A DNA stretch of 64,000 bases, taken from positions 434,001 to 498,000 of the forward strand of contig NZ_JACIIU010000001.1 in NCBI RefSeq assembly GCF_014205685.1, given 5' to 3'. Below the pieces are notes generated by a model. That model was not told where the DNA came from, did no database searches, and was given only the letters and a program-made list of their open reading frames with translations. Shown piece after piece: positions 35,396-44,308 of this stretch (its first letter is position 1; each line of letters begins with the position of its first letter). Made by a program: the position numbers and the translations under genes. The DNA is from Paenochrobactrum gallinarii (GTDB lineage: Bacteria > Pseudomonadota > Alphaproteobacteria > Rhizobiales > Rhizobiaceae).

Positions 35396-37237
35396 TTATG
35401 CGTCGAACCCTAAGAAGCCGCCCGATTGTCGTGCCCAGAGGCTGGCATAAATACCGCCCTTGGCAATCAGTTCTTCATGAGTGCCATCTTCGACAATCCG
35501 CCCCTGATCCATCACGACCAGACGATCAAGCTCGGCAATCGTCGAGAGACGATGGGCGATGGCAATCACCGTTTTACCTTCCATCAGCGTGTAAAGACTA
35601 TCCTGAATGGCTGCCTCCACTTCGGAATCAAGCGCTGATGTTGCTTCGTCCAAAATAAGGATCGGCGCATCTTTAAGCATCACCCGCGCAATTGCGATAC
35701 GCTGACGCTGACCACCGGAAAGCTTCACGCCGCGCTCACCCACATGGGCATCCAGCCCTTTACGGCCTTCGGCATCACTTAAATTCGGGATGAACTGATC
35801 GGCCTGTGCTTTGACCAAAACATCACGCAAAGCCGCTTCACCCGCATCAGGGCGGCCATAAAGAATATTGTCACGCACCGAACGGTGTAAGAGCGACGTA
35901 TCCTGCGTCACCATACCGATATTACCGCGCAGACTATCCTGATTGACCAGTGCAATATCCTGACCATCAATCAGAATACGGCCGCTTTCCAGATCATAAA
36001 AGCGCAACAGAAGATTGACCAAAGTGGACTTACCGGCACCGGAACGCCCGACCAAACCGACCTTTTCACCAGGACGGATTTTAAGCGACAGACCTTCAAT
36101 AATGCCTGAGCCTTTGCCGTAGTGGAAACCAATTTGATCAAATTCCAGCGCACCGGATTTAACCTCCAGCTGCGGTGCATTCGGTACATCCACCACATCA
36201 TGCGGACGGGCAAGGGTTGAAATACCGTCTTGAACCGTGCCGATATTTTCAAACAATGCGGTCATTTCCCACATGATCCACTGTGCCATACCGTTCAGAC
36301 GCAGCACCAGACCAATGCCAACAGCAACTGCGCCAACGCTGACCAACGAGCCCAGCCACAACCAGATGCCAATTGCACCAACGGCCAGCAGCAGCAGACA
36401 ATTGCTCAGATAAAGCAGGAACTGCAACACAGTAATCAGACGCATCTGCTTGTTAACGGTCACCTGAAACGCATCGAGGCTTTCCCGCACATAGCTTTCT
36501 TCACGGCTGGAATGCGAGAAAAGTTTGACGGTTGCAATATTGGTGTAGCTATCAACAATACGGCCGGTCATCAATGAGCGCGCATCTGCCTGACTTTGCG
36601 AAATCGCCCGCAAACGCGGAATGAAATAATAAAGCAGCAGAATATAAACCGCCAGCCAGACGGCAAACGGCATCATCATCCGCCAATCGGCAGAGGCTGC
36701 GATAATCAGTGTGCCGGTAAAGTAGATGATGACATAGTTGAGCACATCCAGCAGTTTCATCACCGATTCACGCACCGCCAAAGCTGTCTGCATCAGCTTG
36801 GTCGAGATACGTCCGGCAAATTCATCCTGAAAGAAGGTCATCGACTGGCGGATCAGATAACGATGCATCATCCAGCGGATACGCATCGGGAAGTTTCCGA
36901 TCAAAGCCTGATGGAACAACAGCGAGTGCACCAGCACAACTGCTGGCAATGCCACCACGACAACGCCGCCGATCAGACCTAAACGCCAGCCTTCATTGCT
37001 TAAAAAAGTCTCGCGTGACTGCTCGGAAAGCCAGTCAACGATACTCCCTAAAAAAGCAAAAAGCGACACTTCGATGATCGCCAGCAATGCGGTGAAGAAG
37101 GCCATCAGCAGCAGCCAAGGCCATGCGCCTCTTGAATAAAAAAGGCAAAAAGCGATCAATCCGCGCGGCGGTTGCTGCACCAAGCCGTCGGGAGAATCGG
37201 GATAAGGATTGAGTCTGTTTTCGAACCATTTAAACAT
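35396..37237 (-). CDS. ABC exporter, fused permease and ATPase (MsbA/MDR type), copy 2
   Basis: A 613-residue half-transporter, clearly paralogous to the next gene downstream: the two share the C-terminal RLVVMD.GRIVE.GTH and end in LWARQSGGFLG. Walker A GRSGAGKST is near residue 395, LSGGQ near 501 and Walker B near 521. All catalytic motifs are intact in both proteins, so each could be an active homodimer, or they could form a heterodimer. Substrate unknown. Confidence 0.93.
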   Translation of the reverse strand: MFKWFENRLNPYPDSPDGLVQQPPRGLIAFCLFYSRGAWPWLLLMAFFTALLAIIEVSLFAFLGSIVDWLSEQSRETFLSNEGWRLGLIGGVVVVALPAVVLVHSLLFHQALIGNFPMRIRWMMHRYLIRQSMTFFQDEFAGRISTKLMQTALAVRESVMKLLDVLNYVIIYFTGTLIIAASADWRMMMPFAVWLAVYILLLYYFIPRLRAISQSQADARSLMTGRIVDSYTNIATVKLFSHSSREESYVRESLDAFQVTVNKQMRLITVLQFLLYLSNCLLLLAVGAIGIWLWLGSLVSVGAVAVGIGLVLRLNGMAQWIMWEMTALFENIGTVQDGISTLARPHDVVDVPNAPQLEVKSGALEFDQIGFHYGKGSGIIEGLSLKIRPGEKVGLVGRSGAGKSTLVNLLLRFYDLESGRILIDGQDIALVNQDSLRGNIGMVTQDTSLLHRSVRDNILYGRPDAGEAALRDVLVKAQADQFIPNLSDAEGRKGLDAHVGERGVKLSGGQRQRIAIARVMLKDAPILILDEATSALDSEVEAAIQDSLYTLMEGKTVIAIAHRLSTIAELDRLVVMDQGRIVEDGTHEELIAKGGIYASLWARQSGGFLGFDA

Positions 37238-37377
37238 GGTGTTTCCTACAATAAATAGAAATTTATTCCAAGCGAAATAAAGAACAAAGCACGAATCCTT
37301 ATAGTTTTGAAAATATCCCTGCGGACAGTATCAGAATGTGAATTGCCTCATGTTCAAATTTGCGATACCGGCTTGAT

Positions 37378-37833
37378 ATGAATTTACGCATTGCACTTTA
37401 CCAACCCGATATTCCTGGCAATACCGGCACCATTTTGAGAATGGCGGCCTGTTTCGGCCTTGTTGTGGACGTGATTGAGCCTGCAGGTTTTGACCTGTCT
37501 GATCGCTCACTGAAACGCTCCGGCATGGATTATCTGGCTAAAGTTGCACTCAAGCGTCATCTCGACTGGGCACATTTTGAGGACTGGCGCAAAGCTGAAA
37601 ATAAGCGCACCATCCTGCTTTCGACCAAAGCCAGCATAGCCTATACGGATTTTCAGTTTCAGGATAATGATATCCTGCTTTTTGGCCGTGAATCTTCCGG
37701 CGTGCCGGACGATGTGCATGAAAGTGCCGATGCGCGGCTGACTATCCCGATGTATGGCGACGCCCGTTCGCTCAATTTAGCTTTATCGGTGGCTATGACT
37801 ACCGGCGAAGCGATGCGGCAATTGAAATTATAA
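37378..37833 (+). CDS. trmL: tRNA (cytidine(34)-2'-O)-methyltransferase
   Basis: A 151-residue SPOUT (trefoil-knot) methyltransferase modifying the wobble base of leucine tRNAs. Typical segments: ALYQPDIPGNTGTILRMAACFG at the N-terminus, LLFGRESSGVPDDVHE, and the knot IPMYGDARSLNLALSVAM. I use the ATG at 37378 (MNLRIALYQ); the start six codons upstream adds atypical residues. Divergent from the ABC exporter. A purine nucleoside permease-family gene follows after 35 bases. Confidence 0.95.
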   Translation: MNLRIALYQPDIPGNTGTILRMAACFGLVVDVIEPAGFDLSDRSLKRSGMDYLAKVALKRHLDWAHFEDWRKAENKRTILLSTKASIAYTDFQFQDNDILLFGRESSGVPDDVHESADARLTIPMYGDARSLNLALSVAMTTGEAMRQLKL

Positions 37834-37868
37834 TTCCACTCTCCTCCCTCCCAAAGAATGAGAACAAC

Positions 37869-38897
37869 ATGAAAACCACCCTCAAAACCTCCATTGCACT
37901 TGGTGCTTTGCTGGCGGGCGTAAGCTTTGCACAAGCAGAAGAAAAGATTGCACCAAAAGTGATGATCATCACCATGTTTGGTCAGGAAGCAAAGCCTTGG
38001 CTCGATGGTGAAAAATTCACCAAACATATCGCATTACCGGGCTTAAGCGCAGAATATCCGAATGTGGACTGCACCGACGAAGGCCTGTGCCACGTCACCA
38101 CATCAATGGGCCTTGCCAATGCTGCCAGCACCATTTCTGCTGTGACATTGAGCGATAAATTTGACCTGACCAAAACTTACTTTCTGATTGCCGGTATTGC
38201 CGGTGTTGATCCGGCACAGGGCACACTGGGCTCAGCACTTTGGGCAAAATATTCGGTCAGCTCCGGCCTCAACCACCGCATTGATCTGCGTGAAGCACCA
38301 GAAGGCTGGTCAACAGACAGCTTCCCGCTGGGTGCCAATTCACCGGAAGAAAAAGCTAAATGGTCGGCAGGTTCCGAAGTTTATGCGCTGAACCCGGCTT
38401 TGGCCGATTATGCTTTTGAAACCACCAAAAATGTCGAACTTATCGACGGTGACGGTGCAAAAGAATATCGCAAACATTACACCCAGAAAGCAGCGCTTGG
38501 CACACCGCATGTCGGCCAGTGCGATACGCTTTCCAGCGACACTTACTGGCACGGCACCAAGCTTGCTGAAGCCATGGCCAAATGGGTAAGCCTCTTCACC
38601 GACGGCAAGGCCAATTACTGCACATCGCAGATGGAAGATAACGCAACCCTGACCGCCCTGAAGCGCGGCGCAGATGCCAAGCTTCTTGATTTTGACCGTA
38701 TTGCTTTGCTGCGCACGGCTTCAAACTTTGACCGTCAGGGACAAGACCAGACCCCGCTTGAATCGCTCAAAGACAATTCCGGTGGCTTTGCGCTTGCCAC
38801 CACCAATGCTTACCGCGTTGGCAAGGCCTATGCCTCATCCATCATGAAGGACTGGAACAAGTGGGCAGAAGCTCCGCAGGTTAAAGCGGCTCAATAA
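37869..38897 (+). CDS. Exported purine nucleoside permease-family (NUP) protein
   Basis: A 342-residue protein with a clear Sec signal (ending SFAQAEEK, cleavage near residue 24) and a full NUP domain (PKVMIITMFGQEAKPWLDG, LIAGIAGVDPAQGTLGSALWA, CDTLSSDTYWHG). The family was named from a fungal nucleoside permease, but the protein has no membrane helices and its fold is nucleoside-phosphorylase-like. In this organism it is presumably periplasmic and may bind or cleave purine nucleosides. A strong terminator follows. Confidence 0.88.
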   Translation: MKTTLKTSIALGALLAGVSFAQAEEKIAPKVMIITMFGQEAKPWLDGEKFTKHIALPGLSAEYPNVDCTDEGLCHVTTSMGLANAASTISAVTLSDKFDLTKTYFLIAGIAGVDPAQGTLGSALWAKYSVSSGLNHRIDLREAPEGWSTDSFPLGANSPEEKAKWSAGSEVYALNPALADYAFETTKNVELIDGDGAKEYRKHYTQKAALGTPHVGQCDTLSSDTYWHGTKLAEAMAKWVSLFTDGKANYCTSQMEDNATLTALKRGADAKLLDFDRIALLRTASNFDRQGQDQTPLESLKDNSGGFALATTNAYRVGKAYASSIMKDWNKWAEAPQVKAAQ

Positions 38898-38910
38898 GCG
38901 CCACTCAATA

Positions 38911-38946
38911 AAAATGCCGGTGTAATTTTTTACACCGGCATTTTTT
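38911..38946. terminator. Bidirectional terminator after the NUP gene
   Basis: AAAATGCCGGTGTAA pairs perfectly with TTACACCGGCATTTT over a four-base loop, with T runs on both strands. It separates the NUP gene from a convergent small gene. Confidence 0.9.
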
Positions 38947-38967
38947 ATAATTCTGATGAAGCGGCTG

Positions 38968-39228
38968 TCAATCCGCAGTCGGCAAACGGCGGATGGTAAA
39001 CTGGATGACATCATCCGGCATCTCACACCAGCTTTCAATTTCTGTCCAATAAGCGGATTTTGGAAAAGCCTTGAACCATTCCTGTGCTTTTTCACGCGCT
39101 TCCGCACGTGGCAAAGCGAAGGTCTGGCGCACAAACCCGTCTTTCGGCATACGCTTAGGTTGACCGCGATTCTCACGCAATTGCCGCCTTAAACCATGCA
39201 GTGGCGGACGAGCTGGAATATGTTTCAT
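38968..39228 (-). CDS. Small basic hypothetical protein
   Basis: An 86-residue soluble protein of no named family that I recognise. The N-terminal part is basic and Pro/Arg-rich (MKHIPARPPLHGLRRQLRE), the middle has FVRQTFALPRAEAREKAQEWF, and the C-terminus WCEMPDDVIQFTIRRLP. The ATG at 39228 has GGAGGTG upstream, a very good ribosome site, which supports translation; the longer frame to 39327 is not needed. Monocistronic by appearance. Confidence 0.7.
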   Translation of the reverse strand: MKHIPARPPLHGLRRQLRENRGQPKRMPKDGFVRQTFALPRAEAREKAQEWFKAFPKSAYWTEIESWCEMPDDVIQFTIRRLPTAD

Positions 39229-39400
39229 ATGCGCACCTCCCCCAAAAGCTGACCCTAAGAATGGAGAGTAATTTTGTGTAGAATAAGGCTGCTCGGTAAA
39301 AATAACGAGTCTTTTCTTGGGGAGCATGGGTCAGCCGGTCCTTAAGTTTGACGATTTCGTTGGCCTTAGAACCATAATTTGCTTAGAAATTGATGAAGAT
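39229..39400. other. Intergenic region before the hemF repeat
   Basis: AT-rich spacer between the divergent small gene and hemF. It probably holds the leftward promoter. No further gene seen. Confidence 0.35.
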
Positions 39401-39506
39401 AAAGCATTTCCAGCGAAATTGAATACCGGTTTTGCGTTGGATAATGCGTAATAACAAAAAGCACCAGCGGTTCTGCGATTTCGTTTTAACGCAAACCGCT
39501 CTAAAG
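39401..39506. repeat. Probable Rhizobiales-type interspersed intergenic repeat
   Basis: The words GCATTTCCAGCGAAA, ATACCGGTTTTGCGTTGG, AATGCGTAATAACAAAAAG, GCGGTTCTGCGATT and AACGCAAACCGCTCTA occur in this order. I recall this composite as a repeat scattered between genes in Brucella/Ochrobactrum/Mesorhizobium genomes. The right half can fold (AGCGGTT with AACCGCT). Only one copy is evident in this window, so the call rests on recall rather than comparison. Confidence 0.5.
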
Positions 39507-39555
39507 ATTAAATTGAATTCTTATTCAATATCACGCGTTCCTTGAAGGAAAATAC

Positions 39556-40470
39556 ATGCAAAGCTCCCATGATCCTGCAAACCTTCCCTTGGATCTCGAA
39601 GAAAAAAAGCGTCTGGCACATGAATGGTTCAGTGAACTTCGTGACCGGATTTGTGCAAGCTATGAACAGCTGGAAGATGAGCTGACAGGCCCATTGTCCG
39701 ACCGTGAGCCGGGACGCTTTGTGCGCACCCCGTGGCAAAAGGATGAAGGTCGCGGCGGCGGCGGTATCATGTCGATTATGCATGGCCGCGTGTTTGAAAA
39801 AGTCGGCGTGCATGTGTCGGAAGTCTATGGTGAATTTTCACCGGAATTTCGCGCACAAATCCCGGGCGCTGAAGAAGACCCGCGCTATTGGGCAAGCGGC
39901 ATTTCGCTGATCGCGCATCCGCAAAACCCGCATGTGCCAACCGTGCACATGAACACCCGCATGATCGTCACCACGAAACAATGGTTTGGCGGCGGTGCGG
40001 ATCTCACACCAATGCTGAATAATCGCCGCACGCAGGAAGATCCTGACACACAGGCTTTCCATAAAGCGTTTAAATTCATTTGCGACAAGCATAGCGCGAC
40101 CGTTGATTACGACCATTATAAAAAATGGTGTGATGACTATTTCTTCCTGCCGCACCGCAATGAACATCGCGGCATTGGCGGCATTTTCTACGACAAACTG
40201 GGTTCACCGGAAGAATTGGGCGGCTGGCAGGCCGACTTCAACTTCACCCGTGATGTGGGACGTGGTTTCTCGGTTGTCTATCCGCATATTGTACGCCAGA
40301 ACTTCAATAAAGACTGGTCGTTTGAAGAGCGCGATGAACAGCTTGTGCGCCGTGGCCGCTATGTCGAGTTCAACTTGCTTTATGATCGAGGCACCACATT
40401 CGGCCTGAAAACCGGCGGCAATGTCGACTCGATCCTCTCGTCGATGCCACCAGCGGTAAAGTGGCCTTAA
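39556..40470 (+). CDS. hemF: Oxygen-dependent coproporphyrinogen III oxidase
   Basis: A 304-residue haem-pathway enzyme that decarboxylates two propionates of coproporphyrinogen III using oxygen. Conserved blocks: [36 protein letters not shown] and [20 protein letters not shown]. Length is typical. AAGGA precedes the ATG. A single gene between an intergenic repeat and a strong terminator. Confidence 0.98.
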   Translation: MQSSHDPANLPLDLEEKKRLAHEWFSELRDRICASYEQLEDELTGPLSDREPGRFVRTPWQKDEGRGGGGIMSIMHGRVFEKVGVHVSEVYGEFSPEFRAQIPGAEEDPRYWASGISLIAHPQNPHVPTVHMNTRMIVTTKQWFGGGADLTPMLNNRRTQEDPDTQAFHKAFKFICDKHSATVDYDHYKKWCDDYFFLPHRNEHRGIGGIFYDKLGSPEELGGWQADFNFTRDVGRGFSVVYPHIVRQNFNKDWSFEERDEQLVRRGRYVEFNLLYDRGTTFGLKTGGNVDSILSSMPPAVKWP

Positions 40471-40483
40471 AATATTTGATATG

Positions 40484-40520
40484 AAAAAAGCCGGACTTCA
40501 CTATAAAGTCCGGCTTTTTT
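40484..40520. terminator. Bidirectional terminator between hemF and cca
   Basis: A perfect 15-bp stem with core AAGCCGGACTT (40484-40498 with 40506-40520), T runs on both strands. It ends two convergent units. Confidence 0.9.
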
Positions 40521-40526
40521 TATTGC

Positions 40527-41789
40527 TTATAATTGGGTCAGTAATTTTTCACGATCTTCCTGAAAACCAGACTCGACCCAAAGCTTTTCCAGCTTTTTAA
40601 GTGCAGCACCCAATTGCGGGCCTTTTTCAAAACCGCGTTGCAGCAAATCGCTGCCCGTAACCGGAAAGACCGGTAATTCAAAACTCTGCGCGATTTCAAG
40701 CAAGCGCGCATAGCTACCCGCTTTAATCATCGCTTCATCACTATTCACCGCTTCAAAACGAGCCCGCGCATAAGCCAGATGAATATGGTCGCACACCGCC
40801 TGTCGGCTGCTGTGATAAAGCAATTTGCGCAACTGCATATCACTCATTTCCGGCTTAACCGGCTCAAGCCGTGCCCATGCTTCCAAACGTGCACGCTCCG
40901 CATTGGACATTTTCATCCGTTTGCCCATCTCACTCATGCGCGCAGCATCAGGAGGCACCAGACTTTCCAAACGCAGCAAAGCATCCGCCTGCCAGCCTAA
41001 GTCTTTTTCTGCCTGCACTAGACCATGCACGGCATCAATGCCCCATTTTTCACTTTCCGGCAAAATAAGCGACAACACACCAGCCTGTCGCATCCATAAT
41101 AAAGCGCGTGACGGGTCTTGTGCCGATAATAGCTTTTTCAATTCCGCCCAAATACGCTCGGCAGACAATTGATGAATGCCGTCTTTCAAACGCGCTGCCG
41201 CCTTCAAGCCATCCGTATCGGGGCGCCCAGCCCCATACCAGGCAAAGAAACGGAAAAAACGCATGATGCGCAAATAATCTTCACGGATTCGCTCTTGCGG
41301 CTCACCGATAAAACGAAGCACCCGTTTTTCAATATCGGCAAGCCCGCCGACATGATCAATCACCTTGCCCTCAGCGGTGGCGTAAAGCGCATTAATGGTA
41401 AAGTCACGACGCAATGCATCCACTTTCCAGTCTTTACCAAACACCACGGTTGCATGACGGCCATCGGTTTCAATATCAGCGCGCAGGCTTGTGACTTCAA
41501 AAGCAGAGCCATTAATAACCACCGTCACAGTGCCATGCTCAATGCCGGTCGGGATTGCTTTATAGCCAGCATCTCGAGCTTGATTCACCACCTCTTGCGG
41601 GCTCCAGCTGGTTGCCACATCAATATCGCCAACCGAAACCCCAAGCAGGCTATTGCGCACTGCACCACCGACAACGCGCGCTTCTTCGCCGCTGTGATTG
41701 AGCAATTGAAACAGGTTTTGCAGATCGGCATTTTTGAGCCACTCAGCCCCGCTTACAGATGTTTGGGCTATTGGTGCAGGTTCGCTCAA
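40527..41789 (-). CDS. cca: CCA-adding/poly(A) polymerase-type nucleotidyltransferase
   Basis: A 420-residue class II nucleotidyltransferase that adds or repairs the tRNA CCA end. The head domain shows VVGGAVRNSLLGVSVGDIDVATSW (metal-binding DxD), then RRDFTINALYA and RIREDYLRIMRFFRF. The start is a TTG at 41789, overlapping the Nudix stop (TTGA), with AAGG upstream; no other Met is near. Third gene of the DUF1285-Nudix-cca operon, an arrangement common in alphaproteobacteria. Confidence 0.95.
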   Translation of the reverse strand: MSEPAPIAQTSVSGAEWLKNADLQNLFQLLNHSGEEARVVGGAVRNSLLGVSVGDIDVATSWSPQEVVNQARDAGYKAIPTGIEHGTVTVVINGSAFEVTSLRADIETDGRHATVVFGKDWKVDALRRDFTINALYATAEGKVIDHVGGLADIEKRVLRFIGEPQERIREDYLRIMRFFRFFAWYGAGRPDTDGLKAAARLKDGIHQLSAERIWAELKKLLSAQDPSRALLWMRQAGVLSLILPESEKWGIDAVHGLVQAEKDLGWQADALLRLESLVPPDAARMSEMGKRMKMSNAERARLEAWARLEPVKPEMSDMQLRKLLYHSSRQAVCDHIHLAYARARFEAVNSDEAMIKAGSYARLLEIAQSFELPVFPVTGSDLLQRGFEKGPQLGAALKKLEKLWVESGFQEDREKLLTQL

Positions 41790-42433
41790 CGGTAAAGCCT
41801 TTCATAAATGCCACGAATAATACCGGCAGTAATGCCCCAGATAAATCGTTTCTGATAGGGCATTGTATAATAAAATCTTTCGCGCCCGTTCATCATCCGG
41901 CTTTCCTTGTTATGGTTGGCGGGGTTCATCAGAAAAGCCAGCGGCACTTCAAATATATCTGCCACCTCATCAGGATTGGCCTGTAAAGGCGCATCAGGAT
42001 CAATGATCGCCAAAACCGGCGTGATGGAAAAACCGCTGCCGGATAAATAACGCGGCATCTGGGTCAGTGTTTCGGCAAAATGCGGCTTTAGTCCGATTTC
42101 CTCATCCGCCTCGCGCAGAGCCGCAGCGGTGATACTGGCATCCTCTCTATCCACCGTACCGCCTGGAAAAGCGATCTGTCCGGAATGTTTTCTCAAGGCC
42201 GAATTGCGCAATGTGAGAATAACATTGGTGCTATTGCCACGCTCCACCACCGGCACCAGCACGGCCGCATCACGCAATTTTACGCCACTGATCACAGACG
42301 CAATATCGGGATTGAGCACATGGTCGCCGGATAGCACTTCATTTTCGGGTAAAAAGCCACGCGCCCGCTCGGCAAAACCGGCAGCACTATAATCAGGCAA
42401 TTTAAATTCTTGTTTTCCGCTCAAATCATTCAT
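41786..42433 (-). CDS. Nudix hydrolase, CoA pyrophosphatase-like
   Basis: A 215-residue Nudix protein. The Nudix box is GGTVDREDASITAAALREADEEIGL, preceded by LRKHSGQIAFPGG, which is the CoA pyrophosphatase (UPF0035) signature. It probably cleaves CoA or related diphosphates. ATG at 42433 chosen over a TTG two codons upstream. It overlaps cca at its 3' end by four bases and lies 35 bases downstream of the DUF1285 gene. Confidence 0.93.
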   Translation of the reverse strand: MNDLSGKQEFKLPDYSAAGFAERARGFLPENEVLSGDHVLNPDIASVISGVKLRDAAVLVPVVERGNSTNVILTLRNSALRKHSGQIAFPGGTVDREDASITAAALREADEEIGLKPHFAETLTQMPRYLSGSGFSITPVLAIIDPDAPLQANPDEVADIFEVPLAFLMNPANHNKESRMMNGRERFYYTMPYQKRFIWGITAGIIRGIYERLYR

Positions 42434-42468
42434 GCTCAAACATTCAATCCGCTTATAATCCTGCCCGC

Positions 42469-43116
42469 TTATAATTCTGCTGACAGACGCTCCAGGTCAC
42501 GCATTGTCATCACGGGAAAAACAGCCATCCCAGAGCGGATAACAAACATGGCTTCTCCATCCACTTGTCCCTCTTCGCCCAAAGCCATCAGATCATAGGT
42601 CAATGCGCGGGTCAGGCGCGCTTCCAACCGTCCGCGCACATTTATATAGGGTTTCACACCGCCGGTTGCAGCATCAATTTCAAAACGAAGCGGATGTTTT
42701 ACATCTGCCTCAACATAATCATCCAGTTGCGTGCGAAAACATAAGGTCTGATCAGGCAAAACGCGCATTTCAACGGCAAGAAAATGCGCGTCCTCCACAG
42801 TGATGCCAACCCTTTCAACCGGCGTTACCAGATAGGTTTTGCCATCCTCGTCTTTGCGTAAAATAGCGGCAAAGAGCCTGACCATTTCCTTGCGGTTGAT
42901 CGGTGAACCTTCATGAAACCAGCTGCCGTCGGCACGAATCTCCATATCAATATCGCCGCAAAAATCAGGCGACCATTGCTCCACGGGCGGCAATGCTTTT
43001 GTTTTTTCGCCGCCAAAACCCGTATTTTGCAAGATTTCCGCCATTTCAGCGATATTTTTACCGCTAAAATCCGGCCTTTTCGGGGACACTGTCTGCTGGG
43101 GGCTGCTTTTTACCAT
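42469..43116 (-). CDS. DUF1285-domain protein
   Basis: A 215-residue soluble protein. The family features visible are PPVEQWSPDFCGDIDMEIRADGSWFHEGSPI near the start, RKDEDGKTYLVTPVERVGITVEDAHFLAVEM in the middle, and a C-terminal half with FVIRSGMAVFPVM. Function unknown. First gene of the leftward operon with a Nudix hydrolase and cca, and divergent from the MoxR cluster across 184 bases, so the two operons may share control. Confidence 0.92.
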   Translation of the reverse strand: MVKSSPQQTVSPKRPDFSGKNIAEMAEILQNTGFGGEKTKALPPVEQWSPDFCGDIDMEIRADGSWFHEGSPINRKEMVRLFAAILRKDEDGKTYLVTPVERVGITVEDAHFLAVEMRVLPDQTLCFRTQLDDYVEADVKHPLRFEIDAATGGVKPYINVRGRLEARLTRALTYDLMALGEEGQVDGEAMFVIRSGMAVFPVMTMRDLERLSAEL

Positions 43117-43300
43117 CCGACTCGGTTAATCCTGTTCTAATCTTCGGGCATGTCATGAAATGGTCACCGTTTCACGGCTTGCTCACAACGCTTCAGCATA
43201 GCATAAGTTTCATGCTCACGCTGATGAGTGCGCTTATTCAGTTATCTGTTTATGTGTACTTATTTAAACCATTGGCAAAGTACCGCAAACGAGGTCATTC

Positions 43301-44308
43301 ATGCATGTTTCCGCCCCAACTCTCAATCAGGATCCACAGGACATGATCGCTGAGGCGGAAAAGGCGCTGCACGATATTGCGCAAATCCGGGAGCAGATTG
43401 CCACCACAATTTTCGGGCAGGAAGATGTTATCGAGCGCACACTGCTTGCCGTTCTGGCCGGTGGACATGCTTTGCTTGTCGGTGTGCCGGGTCTTGCTAA
43501 AACCAAGCTGGTTGAAACCTTAGGCACGGTTTTGGGGCTTGATGGCCAGCGCATCCAGTTTACCCCCGATCTGATGCCGTCCGATATTATCGGCTCTGAG
43601 GTGATGGATCAGGACGAAAGCGGCAAGCGCTCTTTTCGCTATATCAAAGGCCCAGTTTTTACCCAGCTTTTGATGGCCGATGAAATCAACCGTGCCAGCC
43701 CCCGCACTCAGTCTGCCCTTTTGCAGGCGATGCAGGAATATCATGTCACCGTTGCCGGTCAGCGTCATGATCTGCCAGCCCCTTTCCATGTGCTGGCCAC
43801 CCAAAACCCGCTGGAGCAAGAAGGCACCTATCCATTGCCGGAAGCCCAGCTTGACCGCTTTCTGATGCAGATCGACATTCTCTATCCTGAGCTTGATGCC
43901 GAACGCCGCATTTTGCTGGAAACAACCGGCACCAGTAATGCCAAGGCCGAAGCCGTCATCACCGCACAACGCTTACAGGAAATGCAGGCGCTTATTCGTC
44001 GCATGCCGGTTACCGACAGTGTGGTGGATGCAATTCTGACGCTGGTGCGCTCTGCCCGCCCGGATAGCGATAATGACCATGCCCGCAAAAACATTGCATG
44101 GGGGCCAGGCCCGCGCGCCAGTCAGGCATTGATGCTGTGTGCCCGTGCGCGTGCGCTTTATCATGGCCGTTTTGCCCCGTCGATTGATGATGTCAAAGCT
44201 TTGGCCGAGCCGGTGCTGCAACATCGTATGGCGCTTAATTTTGCTGCGCGTGCCGATGGTCTTCATGTGCGCGATGTCATTGCGGATTTGGTAAAGGCCG
44301 CAGTTTAA
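43301..44308 (+). CDS. MoxR-family AAA+ ATPase
   Basis: A 335-residue AAA+ ATPase of the MoxR/APE2220 type. Walker A is GVPGLAKTKLVETLG, followed by LLMADEINRASPRTQSALLQAMQE (Walker B and sensor region) and LATQNPLEQEGTYPLPEAQLDRF. MoxR proteins act with VWA-domain partners as chaperones in envelope or metalloprotein maturation. First gene of a four-gene cluster; its stop overlaps the DUF58 start. GAGG precedes the ATG. Confidence 0.97.
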   Translation: MHVSAPTLNQDPQDMIAEAEKALHDIAQIREQIATTIFGQEDVIERTLLAVLAGGHALLVGVPGLAKTKLVETLGTVLGLDGQRIQFTPDLMPSDIIGSEVMDQDESGKRSFRYIKGPVFTQLLMADEINRASPRTQSALLQAMQEYHVTVAGQRHDLPAPFHVLATQNPLEQEGTYPLPEAQLDRFLMQIDILYPELDAERRILLETTGTSNAKAEAVITAQRLQEMQALIRRMPVTDSVVDAILTLVRSARPDSDNDHARKNIAWGPGPRASQALMLCARARALYHGRFAPSIDDVKALAEPVLQHRMALNFAARADGLHVRDVIADLVKAAV

